This document shows positions 9,203 to 16,680 of a stretch of DNA of 64,000 nt, piece after piece. Each line of letters opens with the position of its first letter. Position 1 is the first letter of the stretch. Made by a program: the position numbers and the translations under genes. The DNA comes from JAIMBK01 sp040755215 (lineage in GTDB: Bacteria; Bacillota; Desulfotomaculia; Desulfotomaculales; Nap2-2B). The notes beneath the pieces were generated by a model. It saw nothing but the letters and a program-made list of their open reading frames with translations. It did no database searches and was not told the origin of the DNA. Location of the stretch: contig JBFMBG010000002.1 in assembly GCA_040755215.1 (NCBI GenBank), forward strand, positions 41,681 to 105,680, read 5' to 3'.

Positions 9203-10549
9203 TTATTCCACGATATAGCCCAAAGCGCGCAGGCGGGCTTCGATGGCTTTCTTCTCTTCCTCCGGCATCTCCCGGCGGACAATTCCCTTGGGTTCGGCGC
9301 GGTAATAATCGTTGCATTGTTCGCGCAGCTGCTGCAACCACTTAGGCGCGTGGAACTTGAGCCGGTCGATCAGATTATTCTGCTCCAGAGGATCTTTCTT
9401 CAAATCAAAGAACTCTTCATACATCGAAGAGGCGTACCGGATGTATTTCCAGTTTTCCTCCCGCAGGGCCTGTCTTGCCCCCATTCCATAAACGGACCAG
9501 ACCGTTTCGGCGTAGGCACGCTTGCCGTGCCCTCTTAATTTTTCCATGCACGGAACCAGGCTCTCGCCGTCCAGGGGCACTTCCACCTTATCCAAAATCC
9601 CCAGGAGATCCATGATGGTGGGCATAATATCAATAGACCTTACCTGGCCTTCGATTCTTTTCCCGATGCATTGCGGCGGCAGGTTGGGGGCTTTAATGAT
9701 GAGCGGAATTTTCAAATCTACATCGTAAAGGCTGGAGTGCGTGTTCGGCAAATCGCCCAAATCGACGGGGTCGTAGATATAATCACCGAAGGGCCAGCAT
9801 TCGTTCCGGAGGGTAGTCCCGTGATCGCCGGTGATGACGATCAGAGCGTCGTCGTAATAGCCGACTTCTTTGAGGGTGGCGATTACGCTGCCGATGACTT
9901 CTTCGTCGGCCAGCTTGATTTTCGCGTCGTAATAGGCGTTTTCAGGCATTTCGCCTTCCTTGATGCGGCCGGAACGGACCAGGTATTCTTCCGAACCGGT
10001 ATGGGTTTCGTAGAACTGGTTGTAAAGGTAGAAGGACTTGCCTTCGGCAGCGCATTGCTTGATAAATCTGATGTTGTCGTCAACGTATCTTTTGCCTACA
10101 GGCTTGGCGTGAAATCTTCCGTCCACGTTAACCCCCAGGGCCTGCCAGTGCTCTACGCCGTCGCCCCAGGTGTCGGGAGCGTTCGGGTCGGTGGGCTCGA
10201 TGAATATATCGAAACCGTTGTTCATGCCAATCCCGGAACCGGCCACGCTCTGGCTCATGCACCCCTGGGTCGCCCAGCCCAGGTATTTTTTGATATACTC
10301 CTGAAGCAGGGGCGGGCAGACGACGTGGAAGGGATCCCGGACGCCGGTATGCGGCCCGATCATGCCTGTCCAAAGGACCGGCGTCGCCGCTCCCGTATAA
10401 GAACTGCCGGAAATAACCGTGGCAAACACTACCCCTTCCCTGGCAAGCGCCTCAATGTTTTTTTGCCGGCGGTAGTATCCGTTCACGGAAAGGTGATCCG
10501 CCCGCACTTCGTCGAACTGAAAAACGTAGACGCATTTTGGCTTTCGCAC
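9203..10549 (-). CDS. Sulfatase-like hydrolase (alkaline phosphatase superfamily), Thr type
   Basis: The 448-aa protein is paralogous to the downstream gene. The metal motifs are QFDEVRADHL (residues 11-20) and IVITGDHGTTL. The nucleophile region is SGSSYTGAATPVLWTG, with Thr52 exactly nine residues before Thr61, so it also lacks the formylglycine CxPxR motif. The C-terminus LRALGYIVE is typical of the sulfatase family. The start is a GTG nine bases after AAAGGGG. No signal peptide is evident. It is the first gene of a unit with a sigma-54 promoter 140 bp upstream and three activator-site candidates beyond it. The substrate is unknown; a sulfate or phosphate ester is likely. Confidence 0.75.
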   Translation of the reverse strand: MRKPKCVYVFQFDEVRADHLSVNGYYRRQKNIEALAREGVVFATVISGSSYTGAATPVLWTGMIGPHTGVRDPFHVVCPPLLQEYIKKYLGWATQGCMSQSVAGSGIGMNNGFDIFIEPTDPNAPDTWGDGVEHWQALGVNVDGRFHAKPVGKRYVDDNIRFIKQCAAEGKSFYLYNQFYETHTGSEEYLVRSGRIKEGEMPENAYYDAKIKLADEEVIGSVIATLKEVGYYDDALIVITGDHGTTLRNECWPFGDYIYDPVDLGDLPNTHSSLYDVDLKIPLIIKAPNLPPQCIGKRIEGQVRSIDIMPTIMDLLGILDKVEVPLDGESLVPCMEKLRGHGKRAYAETVWSVYGMGARQALREENWKYIRYASSMYEEFFDLKKDPLEQNNLIDRLKFHAPKWLQQLREQCNDYYRAEPKGIVRREMPEEEKKAIEARLRALGYIVE

Positions 10550-10690
10550 TTTTCGTTACCCCTTTCTTGTTATGATTTAACTCGCAAGATTTTCAAATTC
10601 AAGAACCAATGCCAAGAGCAACCGCCAACCTAATCACCTTCCTTTATTCGTTTTTTATTTCACTTTCGTTGCCTGCAATCTATTGTCAAG

Positions 10691-10706
10691 TGCAAAAAAC
10701 ATACCA
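10691..10706 (-). promoter_or_regulatory. Sigma-54 promoter of the sulfatase/CysD-like unit
   Basis: On the minus strand this reads TGGTATGTTTTTTGCA, with ten bases between GG and GC and a perfect TTGCA -12 element. The start point would be near 10680, giving a leader of about 130 nt before the GTG at 10549. Confidence 0.75.
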
Positions 10707-10749
10707 GACATGAAAAACAATATTTTTTTAGCAATTCTATCGATGACTA

Positions 10750-10853
10750 ATACACTCTTGTATCAAAATGATTGTAATTCTCGGAGCAATATCCTTAAAC
10801 ACCTGGTTAGTCACAGCCAATACAACAATGCATTAGTCGATACTTTTTTGTAT
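10750..10853. promoter_or_regulatory. Three putative activator sites upstream of the sulfatase unit
   Basis: ATACA-CTCT-TGTAT (10750-10763) is an exact match to the palindrome found elsewhere. ATACA-ACAA-TGCAT (10820-10833) and ATACT-TTTT-TGTAT (10840-10853) each have one mismatch. They lie 45-160 bp upstream of the sigma-54 promoter, a normal distance for an enhancer-binding protein. The remaining sequence of 10550-11164 holds only the terminator at 11040-11095; an open frame at 10683-10967 looks spurious. Confidence 0.6.
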
Positions 10854-11039
10854 AAATTGTTCGTTATTCTCTCTTTCTCCGGTGCCTCCCGTCCTTCCGA
10901 AATAACTTCCCATTCACGTTCTGCCTGGTGCTCATTGACGTATTACGTGGCCAAAGCTTCTCATTAACCCGCATTCCAGACGGGAAATTAGGTGACCTAC
11001 TCTAGATAGTCAGCGTTTACGATACCGGGGCGCGATCCA

Positions 11040-11095
11040 TTAAAAAAGAAAAGCCCTGGTCACCGACGGAATTTGGCATTTAATGCGACCAGGGC
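11040..11095 (-). terminator. Terminator of the sat unit
   Basis: The arms GCCCTGGTC (11053-11061) and GACCAGGGC (11087-11095) form a 9-bp stem. On the minus strand it is followed by TTTTCTTTTTT. It separates the sat unit from the sulfatase unit, which has its own promoter. Confidence 0.75.
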
Positions 11096-11164
11096 ACCAG
11101 GGAGTAGGTAAGTTATGGCCTGAAACTTGTGGAAAGAAGCTTCCTTATAGGTTGCAAGATTATT

Positions 11165-11455
11165 TTAATAATCCTTCAGGAAATCTTCCATTACATCCAG
11201 GCTGGCTTTTTCCACGATTTTATTAAAGATTTTGTCTTTCACGTCCCTGGGCAGCAATTCGATGCTCTTGGTGGTCGCCGAATCGTATTTCGCGGTGGGG
11301 AACACCTTCAAAACCCTGTCCTTTTGCTCTTCCGTGCAGGGAACTTTAAGCACTTTCAAGCCGGCCAGCTGCTCCTCGGCCATGTCCGCCAGACCTACCT
11401 TCTGCAGCTTGGCGAGCCTTTCTTCGTTAATCCAGATATTGATTACGATACTCAT
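11165..11455 (-). CDS. Hypothetical 96-aa protein downstream of sat
   Basis: This is a small soluble protein with one Cys in LKVPCTEEQ and a mixed charged composition. No family was recognised. The start is well supported by GGAGGTGGCGAA directly before the ATG, 11 bp after the sat stop, so it is almost certainly co-transcribed and last in the unit. It could be an accessory or regulatory partner of the adenylyltransferase; this is a guess from position. Confidence 0.7.
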   Translation of the reverse strand: MSIVINIWINEERLAKLQKVGLADMAEEQLAGLKVLKVPCTEEQKDRVLKVFPTAKYDSATTKSIELLPRDVKDKIFNKIVEKASLDVMEDFLKDY

Positions 11456-11466
11456 TTCGCCACCTC

Positions 11467-12729
11467 CTAAAACTTCATTTCCGGCAAGGTAAACACAGGA
11501 TTTCTATCCTGCAGGTATTTATCCGTCACGAAGGCCGAGCCGAAACCGTATTTCTCGGCACATTCCATAATCAGGTCGAACACTTCGGGTCTGAAGATCA
11601 GGCGAGGTGGCTTCACACCATCCTGGATGATGCTCCTGATCAGCGTGCCGCTGAAGTTCTGGCTCTGCGCTTTATGGCCGCACAACCCCGAATAGGTGAC
11701 TTCGGCACAAACGGGGCAGTACCACCAGGCCAGCACCCGCACCGGTTTAATCCGCAGGTCGCTTTCCGGAATCTGGTCGAAGATCCGGTGCGCATCGTAA
11801 GGATCGTAGTACGTGCCCACGCCGGCGTGGTCCCGGCCGAACATGTGGTGCGTAAGGCCCAGATTCGTCCTCAAGATGGCGTGGAAAACGGCTTCCTTCG
11901 GCCCGGCGTAGCGCATATCCCAGAGGGTGATGGAGGTGAGGTGGACGTCCTCCCGGAAATAGCCCGCTTTGCGCAGCACGTCGTGGCACAGGACGATGGC
12001 TTCGTCGATGTAGTCGCCCTTTCTCTTTTCGCCGATAATGGCGTTGACGAGCACGCCCGTAACCGTTTTTTCCACCGGCAGCTCGCCGTGGGCCTGCAGC
12101 CAGGAACCCTTCATCAGCCACTCGTGCCCGGTATGCGGGACGTTTCTGGTCTGGTGGGCGACAATCCGCTGCCAGCCTTTTTCGGCGAATTTTTGCCGGA
12201 GCTGTTTAGGGGTGAAGAAGAATTCGTCAAACGGAGGGTTGATTTTGGGCGGATTAACCAGGGTGACCTTCCCGCCGAGGAACTTATCCTTGTACTTGTA
12301 CGTCCTGGCCACTCCCGGGTGCTTTTCTTCCGTGGTGCCGTAAACTTTCTGGGCCATTTCCTGTTTGTCGTAGGTAAAGATTTCCTCGACTTCCAGAATG
12401 GCCATCGGCTTGTCCTGGTAGGTTAAGAGGACCTTGTCCCCTTCTTTAATTCCCTTTTCGTTGATTTCCTGATCCGACAGATCGAAAACGATCGGGATGG
12501 GCCAGAGGACGCCGTTGGCAAGGCGCATCTCCTTACAGACCCGGCCCACGTCTGCTCTGGTCATAAAACCTTCCAGGGGGGTAAAAAACCCGTACGCAAT
12601 ATCGATAATTTCTCTGGCGATCTGGCCGCGGATGGGCACCGGCGTAAGTCCTTTGATTGCCCGGGCCGCCTCTTCCGGCGCCATTACTCTTTCGACAAGC
12701 TCTTTGCCGCCATGGCCGATATTACTCAT
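11467..12729 (-). CDS. sat: Sulfate adenylyltransferase (ATP sulfurylase)
   Basis: The 420-aa enzyme makes APS and pyrophosphate from ATP and sulfate, or runs in reverse. It shows the ATP-binding motifs QTRNVPHTGHE (about residues 193-203) and GRDHAGVG (about 297-304), and a Cys/His zinc cluster WYCPVCAEVTYSGLCGH near 331-349, as in the homo-oligomeric dissimilatory-type enzyme. Length is normal. No aprAB, cysC or PAPS reductase partner lies nearby. Instead the operon contains a TauE/SafE exporter, a TIGR02186 protein and small unknown proteins, under a sigma-54 promoter at 15958. The role may be sulfate activation for assimilation, or APS turnover linked to the sulfatase-like and CysD-like genes. 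Confidence 0.93.
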   Translation of the reverse strand: MSNIGHGGKELVERVMAPEEAARAIKGLTPVPIRGQIAREIIDIAYGFFTPLEGFMTRADVGRVCKEMRLANGVLWPIPIVFDLSDQEINEKGIKEGDKVLLTYQDKPMAILEVEEIFTYDKQEMAQKVYGTTEEKHPGVARTYKYKDKFLGGKVTLVNPPKINPPFDEFFFTPKQLRQKFAEKGWQRIVAHQTRNVPHTGHEWLMKGSWLQAHGELPVEKTVTGVLVNAIIGEKRKGDYIDEAIVLCHDVLRKAGYFREDVHLTSITLWDMRYAGPKEAVFHAILRTNLGLTHHMFGRDHAGVGTYYDPYDAHRIFDQIPESDLRIKPVRVLAWWYCPVCAEVTYSGLCGHKAQSQNFSGTLIRSIIQDGVKPPRLIFRPEVFDLIMECAEKYGFGSAFVTDKYLQDRNPVFTLPEMKF

Positions 12730-12770
12730 CTCACTTCTCCTTCCCTTTCAAAATGTGCTTTTGGGGCGAA

Positions 12771-12989
12771 TCAACCGTTCGCTTCGTGCCTGATTTTGCT
12801 TTGTTTTTTACATCCATAATCTTTTGGAGACAGCCTGTCCTGGACAGATTCATTGTCCCCTTGGGAAGAAGTTCTTTCTTTTTTCGAATTGTTTCTAAGA
12901 AGGACTTCTGCCCTATACATTTCTGCCCTAAAGAAAGGCTCTTCCAGCGCTTTCAAAAACCACGCGTGAATTTTTTTAGCGGAAACCAT
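12771..12989 (-). CDS. Hypothetical 72-aa protein upstream of sat
   Basis: The ATG at 12989 follows AAGGAG at nine bases and reads MVSAKKIHAWFLKALEEPFF; a longer frame starting at 13040 lacks such a site. The product is basic with an amphipathic N-terminal helix and a polar tail. No family was recognised. It sits 41 bp before sat and 20 bp after the TIGR02186 stop, so it is part of the operon. Confidence 0.5.
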   Translation of the reverse strand: MVSAKKIHAWFLKALEEPFFRAEMYRAEVLLRNNSKKERTSSQGDNESVQDRLSPKDYGCKKQSKIRHEANG

Positions 12990-13009
12990 ACCAACATCTC
13001 CTTGATAAC

Positions 13010-13825
13010 TTATTCTCTTTTTATACCTGGCAACCGGCAAATTAGCTTCTCAAAAAAGCGAAACAGGAGATCGATGAGCAAGCCGGCCAGCAAGGCAATA
13101 AAAACAGCGTAAGTACCGTATAAAGGACCATTTGTTTTCGCCATTTTGCGTATCCAGCCGGCAACCCCCGTCGGCTGGATAATCAGCGGGCTCTCGCTTT
13201 GGCCGATCACGCGGCCGTCCCTGATGGCGTAAGCGGTTATGGTCGTCTCCCCGTACGCCGCTTCCGCGGGTATTCTAATCAACGCCGAAAAGCTCTGCCC
13301 TCCTTTTTCTTCTTTTGTGAACAGGGATTTTTCCTGAACAACGTACAGGCCTTTTTTCTTATACAGGCCAACCAAAGCATCAACGTATTCTTTACCCTCC
13401 CGGGCCGGCAAATCTTTGGTTTTTCCTCCGGTTGCAACGATAACCGTGGCCCGGTCGTGAACGGCGGCAAAATTGCCGTCCAGGCCCGTGTCTTTCCGAA
13501 GCGAAGGCGGCAACCGGTCAATTTCCGCCGAAGTGTAGATTTGATACATTTTAGGCACATTTACCACTTCCGCCTGCGCTACATTCATCCACAAAAAGCC
13601 GACTTTCCCTTTTTTATTTAACCTCTCTTTCCTCCCCGGCGATACCATCTTCAGATAAATGTCGCACTGCGCAGGAGCAGTGCCCGAAATATTAACGACA
13701 GCTCCTTTAAAACCCAGCCCCACCGCAATTACTCCGGGGTCGGGAGCCACGCGAATCTCCTGGGCAAAAGCAGCCGGCACGCCCGCCCCGAAGATAAGAC
13801 AAAATACGAGCAGCCCAACCTTCAA
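13010..13825 (-). CDS. TIGR02186 / Alph_Pro_TM family membrane-anchored protein
   Basis: The 271-aa protein has an N-terminal signal peptide (VGLLVFCLIFGAGVPAAFAQ), an extracytoplasmic domain and a C-terminal transmembrane helix (about residues 238-260) followed by a basic tail. This is the layout of TIGR02186 proteins, commonly encoded next to TauE/SafE exporters. The start is a TTG at 13825 that overlaps the TauE stop as TTGA and is preceded by GGGGGGAGG. A longer frame reaching 14224 merely reads through TauE in another phase. It probably forms a translationally coupled pair with TauE in sulfite or sulfonate traffic; the molecular role is unknown. Confidence 0.75.
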   Translation of the reverse strand: MKVGLLVFCLIFGAGVPAAFAQEIRVAPDPGVIAVGLGFKGAVVNISGTAPAQCDIYLKMVSPGRKERLNKKGKVGFLWMNVAQAEVVNVPKMYQIYTSAEIDRLPPSLRKDTGLDGNFAAVHDRATVIVATGGKTKDLPAREGKEYVDALVGLYKKKGLYVVQEKSLFTKEEKGGQSFSALIRIPAEAAYGETTITAYAIRDGRVIGQSESPLIIQPTGVAGWIRKMAKTNGPLYGTYAVFIALLAGLLIDLLFRFFEKLICRLPGIKRE

Positions 13826-14730
13826 TGGCCTCCCCCCAAAACGATCAGTGATGCGGGGGCTGCGAGTAAATTGTGAAGCATCTTGACCATTACGCCGAGA
13901 ACGATGACCGAAAAAAAGATGCGCAGCTGTTCTCCTTTCAAAAGGCGACCGAGGCGCGCCCCCACCTGGGCTCCGACCGCCGAGCCGAGGAGCAAAAGGA
14001 GAGCCAGCATAACGTCGACGGTTTCGTTGATAATCGCCTGGGCAAGAGTTACGTTTACAGCGGTAAAAATCACGGTGAAAAGACTGGTGCCTACCGCCTT
14101 GTGCGTGGGAATTCCCAAAAGGTAGATCATTACCGGCAACATGATAAAACCGCCGCCAACGCCCATTAAAGCCGCCATGACGCCGATAAAAAACCCGAGC
14201 GCAAATAAAACGATCACCGAACATTCAATTTTTGAAACAGGGAAGAAAAGCCTTCCCGGCAAAGATTTGGCCAGGTAGAACGGCCTGCCGGCCAAAGAGT
14301 CGGCGCTTCCTTTCCCCCGCAAGGCACGCAAGCTCTCCGCAAACATAAACGCTCCTACAAACAAAAGCATAACCACATATACCAGCGTTACGATCAAATC
14401 AAAATTGCCCAACTGGCGCAATATCTTTACTCCTGTTGCGCCCAGCGTTCCTCCCGTCAGTCCGCCGAGGAGCATGATATAGCCGAGCTTGAAATCAACG
14501 TTGCCTGCACGGCCGTGGGCCAGCGTACCGGACACGGAAGCAGCAACAATCTGGTTGGTATCGCTGGCCGCCGCCACCGCCGGCGGAATACCGATCATCA
14601 TTAAAAGGGGGGTGAGCAAAAACCCCCCGCCGACTCCAAATAAGCCAGACAGCATTCCTACCACGCCCCCCAGGCTAAAAATTAAATAGGTTTTGATCTG
14701 CACGCCCGCCACAGGCAAAAATATTTCCAT
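13822..14730 (-). CDS. Sulfite exporter TauE/SafE family protein
   Basis: The 302-aa protein has eight hydrophobic segments in two repeats, each marked by a glycine-rich motif: GLFGVGGGFLLTPLLM near the N-terminus and ALMGVGGGFIMLPVMI after the central loop. This duplicated signature defines the TauE/SafE (former DUF81) family of sulfite, sulfoacetate and organosulfur transporters. It overlaps the TIGR02186 gene by four bases and follows the 144-aa membrane protein by 18 bp. In the context of sulfate adenylyltransferase and a dedicated sigma-54 promoter, export of sulfite or a related anion is the favoured role. Confidence 0.85.
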   Translation of the reverse strand: MEIFLPVAGVQIKTYLIFSLGGVVGMLSGLFGVGGGFLLTPLLMMIGIPPAVAAASDTNQIVAASVSGTLAHGRAGNVDFKLGYIMLLGGLTGGTLGATGVKILRQLGNFDLIVTLVYVVMLLFVGAFMFAESLRALRGKGSADSLAGRPFYLAKSLPGRLFFPVSKIECSVIVLFALGFFIGVMAALMGVGGGFIMLPVMIYLLGIPTHKAVGTSLFTVIFTAVNVTLAQAIINETVDVMLALLLLLGSAVGAQVGARLGRLLKGEQLRIFFSVIVLGVMVKMLHNLLAAPASLIVLGGGH

Positions 14731-14748
14731 TTTTTTCGACTCCCCACT

Positions 14749-15183
14749 TCATGAAGCACGCTGAATCAGTTTTCCAGCAGTTTTCTTCCCGGGTTTCGGC
14801 AAGTCAATTGCCTGGTGTTGAAGGGACAGCCTAAAAACGTAATGTTCTACCAGCAGATTATAACTTTCCATGGCCAGACCCAGGACCAGCAAAAGCAAGA
14901 GCATCACTCCGTAGGGGAAAAGCTGGACATCCCGGTTATTTTTGTCGTAGAGCTTCCCGGAAACATCCGCCCAGGTGTAAATTTCCATGGTATCCGGGTC
15001 TTGCTCCACGATGATATGGCGAGAAGGGTTAAAGTAATTTTTAAACAGACTTTCCCGCAAGCAATTAACCCCTGCCCAGAAAACCAGGAAAGCAAAAACG
15101 GCTACAGCCACAGCGACAAGTTTCGATAACGTCTTTAATTTTTTCTTTTCGTCCTGATTCAGGCTGAGGATGATTTGGTCCAT
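14749..15183 (-). CDS. Hypothetical 144-aa protein with two membrane helices
   Basis: There are transmembrane segments at about residues 22-43 and 92-113, separated by an extracytoplasmic loop that contains IIVEQDPDTMEIYTWAD. The ATG at 15183 is chosen because AAAGGAG lies eight bases upstream; a GTG three codons earlier overlaps that site. No family was recognised. It precedes the TauE/SafE gene by 18 bp and is likely a partner or sensor in the same operon. Confidence 0.7.
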   Translation of the reverse strand: MDQIILSLNQDEKKKLKTLSKLVAVAVAVFAFLVFWAGVNCLRESLFKNYFNPSRHIIVEQDPDTMEIYTWADVSGKLYDKNNRDVQLFPYGVMLLLLLVLGLAMESYNLLVEHYVFRLSLQHQAIDLPKPGKKTAGKLIQRAS

Positions 15184-15271
15184 GACACCCACTCCTTTTA
15201 CTTCTGTTTATTATTATTTTCATAAGTTATAATTTTCGCAAAAATCAATTTAATATAGATTAAAAGGTTTT

Positions 15272-15898
15272 TTATTTGACTCCCAATCTATTTAAAGTGT
15301 TTTTGGTGATCAAGATAAAGTTGGCGAGTTTCAAAGAGACAGAAGCGATCTCACGCCGCTCTACGACCGCAAAAGGCAAAAACAATTTAAAGCGGTATTT
15401 TCCGGTAGCTTCTACCGAAGGCAATTCACGTTCGATGACTTCGCCCAGCTCCCTTTCCATCTCTTTTTTTAAATTTAACAGGGGCAAGAAAACCTGCCTT
15501 TTCTGGCCGTCCATGACGAGATCAATAAATAAAAGGTTTTCACCCTGAGGAACCCTTTTTCGGGGTCGGGTCCTCCCAATGCGGTAGTATATGTTTTGAT
15601 TCTCAAAAACCCGGATGCATTTCCACGATTCCTTAAAGCCCATCCGCCGGTTGGGAAAAGTGTAGAGGATTTTCACCCCTAAACCGCCAAGCAAGCGTTC
15701 AGCATGGCTCAATACGCTATTCAAAAAACCATCGAAATCCCCCTGGCGGGGCGACTCTTCTTCGCCTTTCGCCCTTTCTTCCGCCAGCCAGCTCTTAAAA
15801 CGACGAAACAGCTTCCAGTAGACCGACCCTTCTTTGTCTTTCTCCGAAAGCATCCCGCTGTGTTTTCCGTAACTTCCGGCAAGCTCCTGATTAGTCAC
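15272..15898 (-). CDS. Hypothetical 208-aa protein, first gene of the sat unit
   Basis: This is a soluble, basic protein with no membrane segment or recognised motif. The middle (NRRMGFKESWKCIRVFENQN) and C-terminal (VVERREIASVSLKLANFIL) parts look like an alpha/beta fold. It is the first gene after a sigma-54 promoter 60 bp upstream and heads the unit leading to sat. Sigma-54 units often begin with pathway-specific genes, but no function can be assigned. Confidence 0.65.
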   Translation of the reverse strand: MTNQELAGSYGKHSGMLSEKDKEGSVYWKLFRRFKSWLAEERAKGEEESPRQGDFDGFLNSVLSHAERLLGGLGVKILYTFPNRRMGFKESWKCIRVFENQNIYYRIGRTRPRKRVPQGENLLFIDLVMDGQKRQVFLPLLNLKKEMERELGEVIERELPSVEATGKYRFKLFLPFAVVERREIASVSLKLANFILITKNTLNRLGVK

Positions 15899-15957
15899 TT
15901 TCCTTCCCCCTGGAAAAAAGCAAAGCAGAAAGGCTTATGTTCGTTAAATTAAAACTA

Positions 15958-15973
15958 TGCAAAAAGCATGCCA
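15958..15973 (-). promoter_or_regulatory. Sigma-54 promoter of the sat unit
   Basis: On the minus strand this reads TGGCATGCTTTTTGCA, matching the -24/-12 consensus with ten bases between GG and GC. The start point would be near 15946, about 50 bp before the 208-aa gene. It lies back to back with the promoter at 16324. Confidence 0.8.
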
Positions 15974-16015
15974 CAATGAAAGACCCGGAATTTCCCGGTT
16001 TTTGGGCAAGATTTA

Positions 16016-16281
16016 ATACAATAATGTATCAATAACTGCTATTTTCTCCTTATTTGACAGCAAAAATCAAAAAAAGGGGTGATACATAAATGTATTGGGC
16101 CAGCAAATAACCGCATCATTACCTTGCCATTCCGGCCAAGGCATTTAAAATTTCCTCCGGTTGCGTATGGAAATTAACGATACAGAAAAAATATAGACGA
16201 TGCATTTTTTTATTGAGCTTTCTTCGGCTTGTCTCCAGGCATAGTAAAGATTGTGCCAAAAAGCACGATACCTTTCTGTAT
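16016..16281. promoter_or_regulatory. Three putative activator sites between divergent sigma-54 promoters
   Basis: ATACA-ATAA-TGTAT (16016-16029) and ATACA-TAAA-TGTAT (16082-16095) are exact. ATACC-TTTC-TGTAT (16268-16281) has one mismatch. They lie between the leftward promoter at 15958 and the rightward one at 16324, so they could serve both. The rest of 15899-16385 shows no gene. Confidence 0.65.
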
Positions 16282-16323
16282 CGGTCATTTAAAAAAATAA
16301 AGGATTATTCTTGCCTTTTCCCC

Positions 16324-16339
16324 TGGTACATTTCTTGCA
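16324..16339 (+). promoter_or_regulatory. Sigma-54 promoter of the 64-aa membrane protein
   Basis: TGGTACATTTCTTGCA has ten bases between GG and GC and a perfect TTGCA. The start point would be near 16349, 37 bp before the TTG start codon. Confidence 0.75.
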
Positions 16340-16385
16340 AAAACGGATTTAAAGTGAAAAATAGCACATAAGGAGGTAATTTTCA

Positions 16386-16580
16386 TTGGGTGGTATTATC
16401 GGGCTGATCGGCGGCTACGGGGCAGTTTTGCTTTGTCTTGCGATCATAGTGCTGATGGACAATGTTTACCATAACATGTGGGCGGCGGGAATTGTCGGCT
16501 CCCTCGCCAGTCTCTTGGTGTGGGGAATCACGATGTGGATTATTTTCTCATCGGCGAAAAAGAAGGAAAAAACTTTATAA
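16386..16580 (+). CDS. Small 64-aa membrane protein, sigma-54 controlled
   Basis: The start is a TTG nine bases after AAGGAGG. The product has two transmembrane helices (about residues 3-24 and 34-56) joined by a short loop DNVYHNMWA, and ends in a lysine-rich cytoplasmic tail. No family was recognised. It is alone in its transcript: downstream lie only a hairpin and the convergent activator gene. The strong sigma-54 promoter and shared activator sites argue that it is a real, regulated product rather than a chance frame. It could be a small subunit or regulator of one of the transporters. Confidence 0.6.
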   Translation: MGGIIGLIGGYGAVLLCLAIIVLMDNVYHNMWAAGIVGSLASLLVWGITMWIIFSSAKKKEKTL

Positions 16581-16598
16581 TAACTTACCTTATGGAAT

Positions 16599-16680
16599 CA
16601 ATAGAGTAAGCAATCTGCCCTCCTCGGGACATATCGAGGGAAAAAACGAAACCGGCAAAAACAGCTTGCTTACTCTATTG
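16599..16680. terminator. Long hairpin between convergent genes
   Basis: Perfect 15-base arms (16599-16613 and 16666-16680) surround a smaller hairpin CCTCG / CGAGG (16621-16638). The right arm overlaps the activator stop codon and is followed on the plus strand by a T-rich stretch, so it can end the 64-aa gene transcript. Confidence 0.6.

Noticed and set aside
7021..10549. The CysD-like protein and a sulfatase homologue both end in RLRALGY
   Set aside because: Such tails are usual in each family separately, so this is coincidence rather than domain exchange.
10683..10967. Plus-strand open frame of 94 codons
   Set aside because: It covers the sigma-54 promoter and activator sites, has no ribosome binding site, and its composition is unlike a protein.
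13826..14224. N-terminal extension of the TIGR02186 frame
   Set aside because: It reads the TauE/SafE gene out of phase; the signal peptide and ribosome binding site place the start at 13825.
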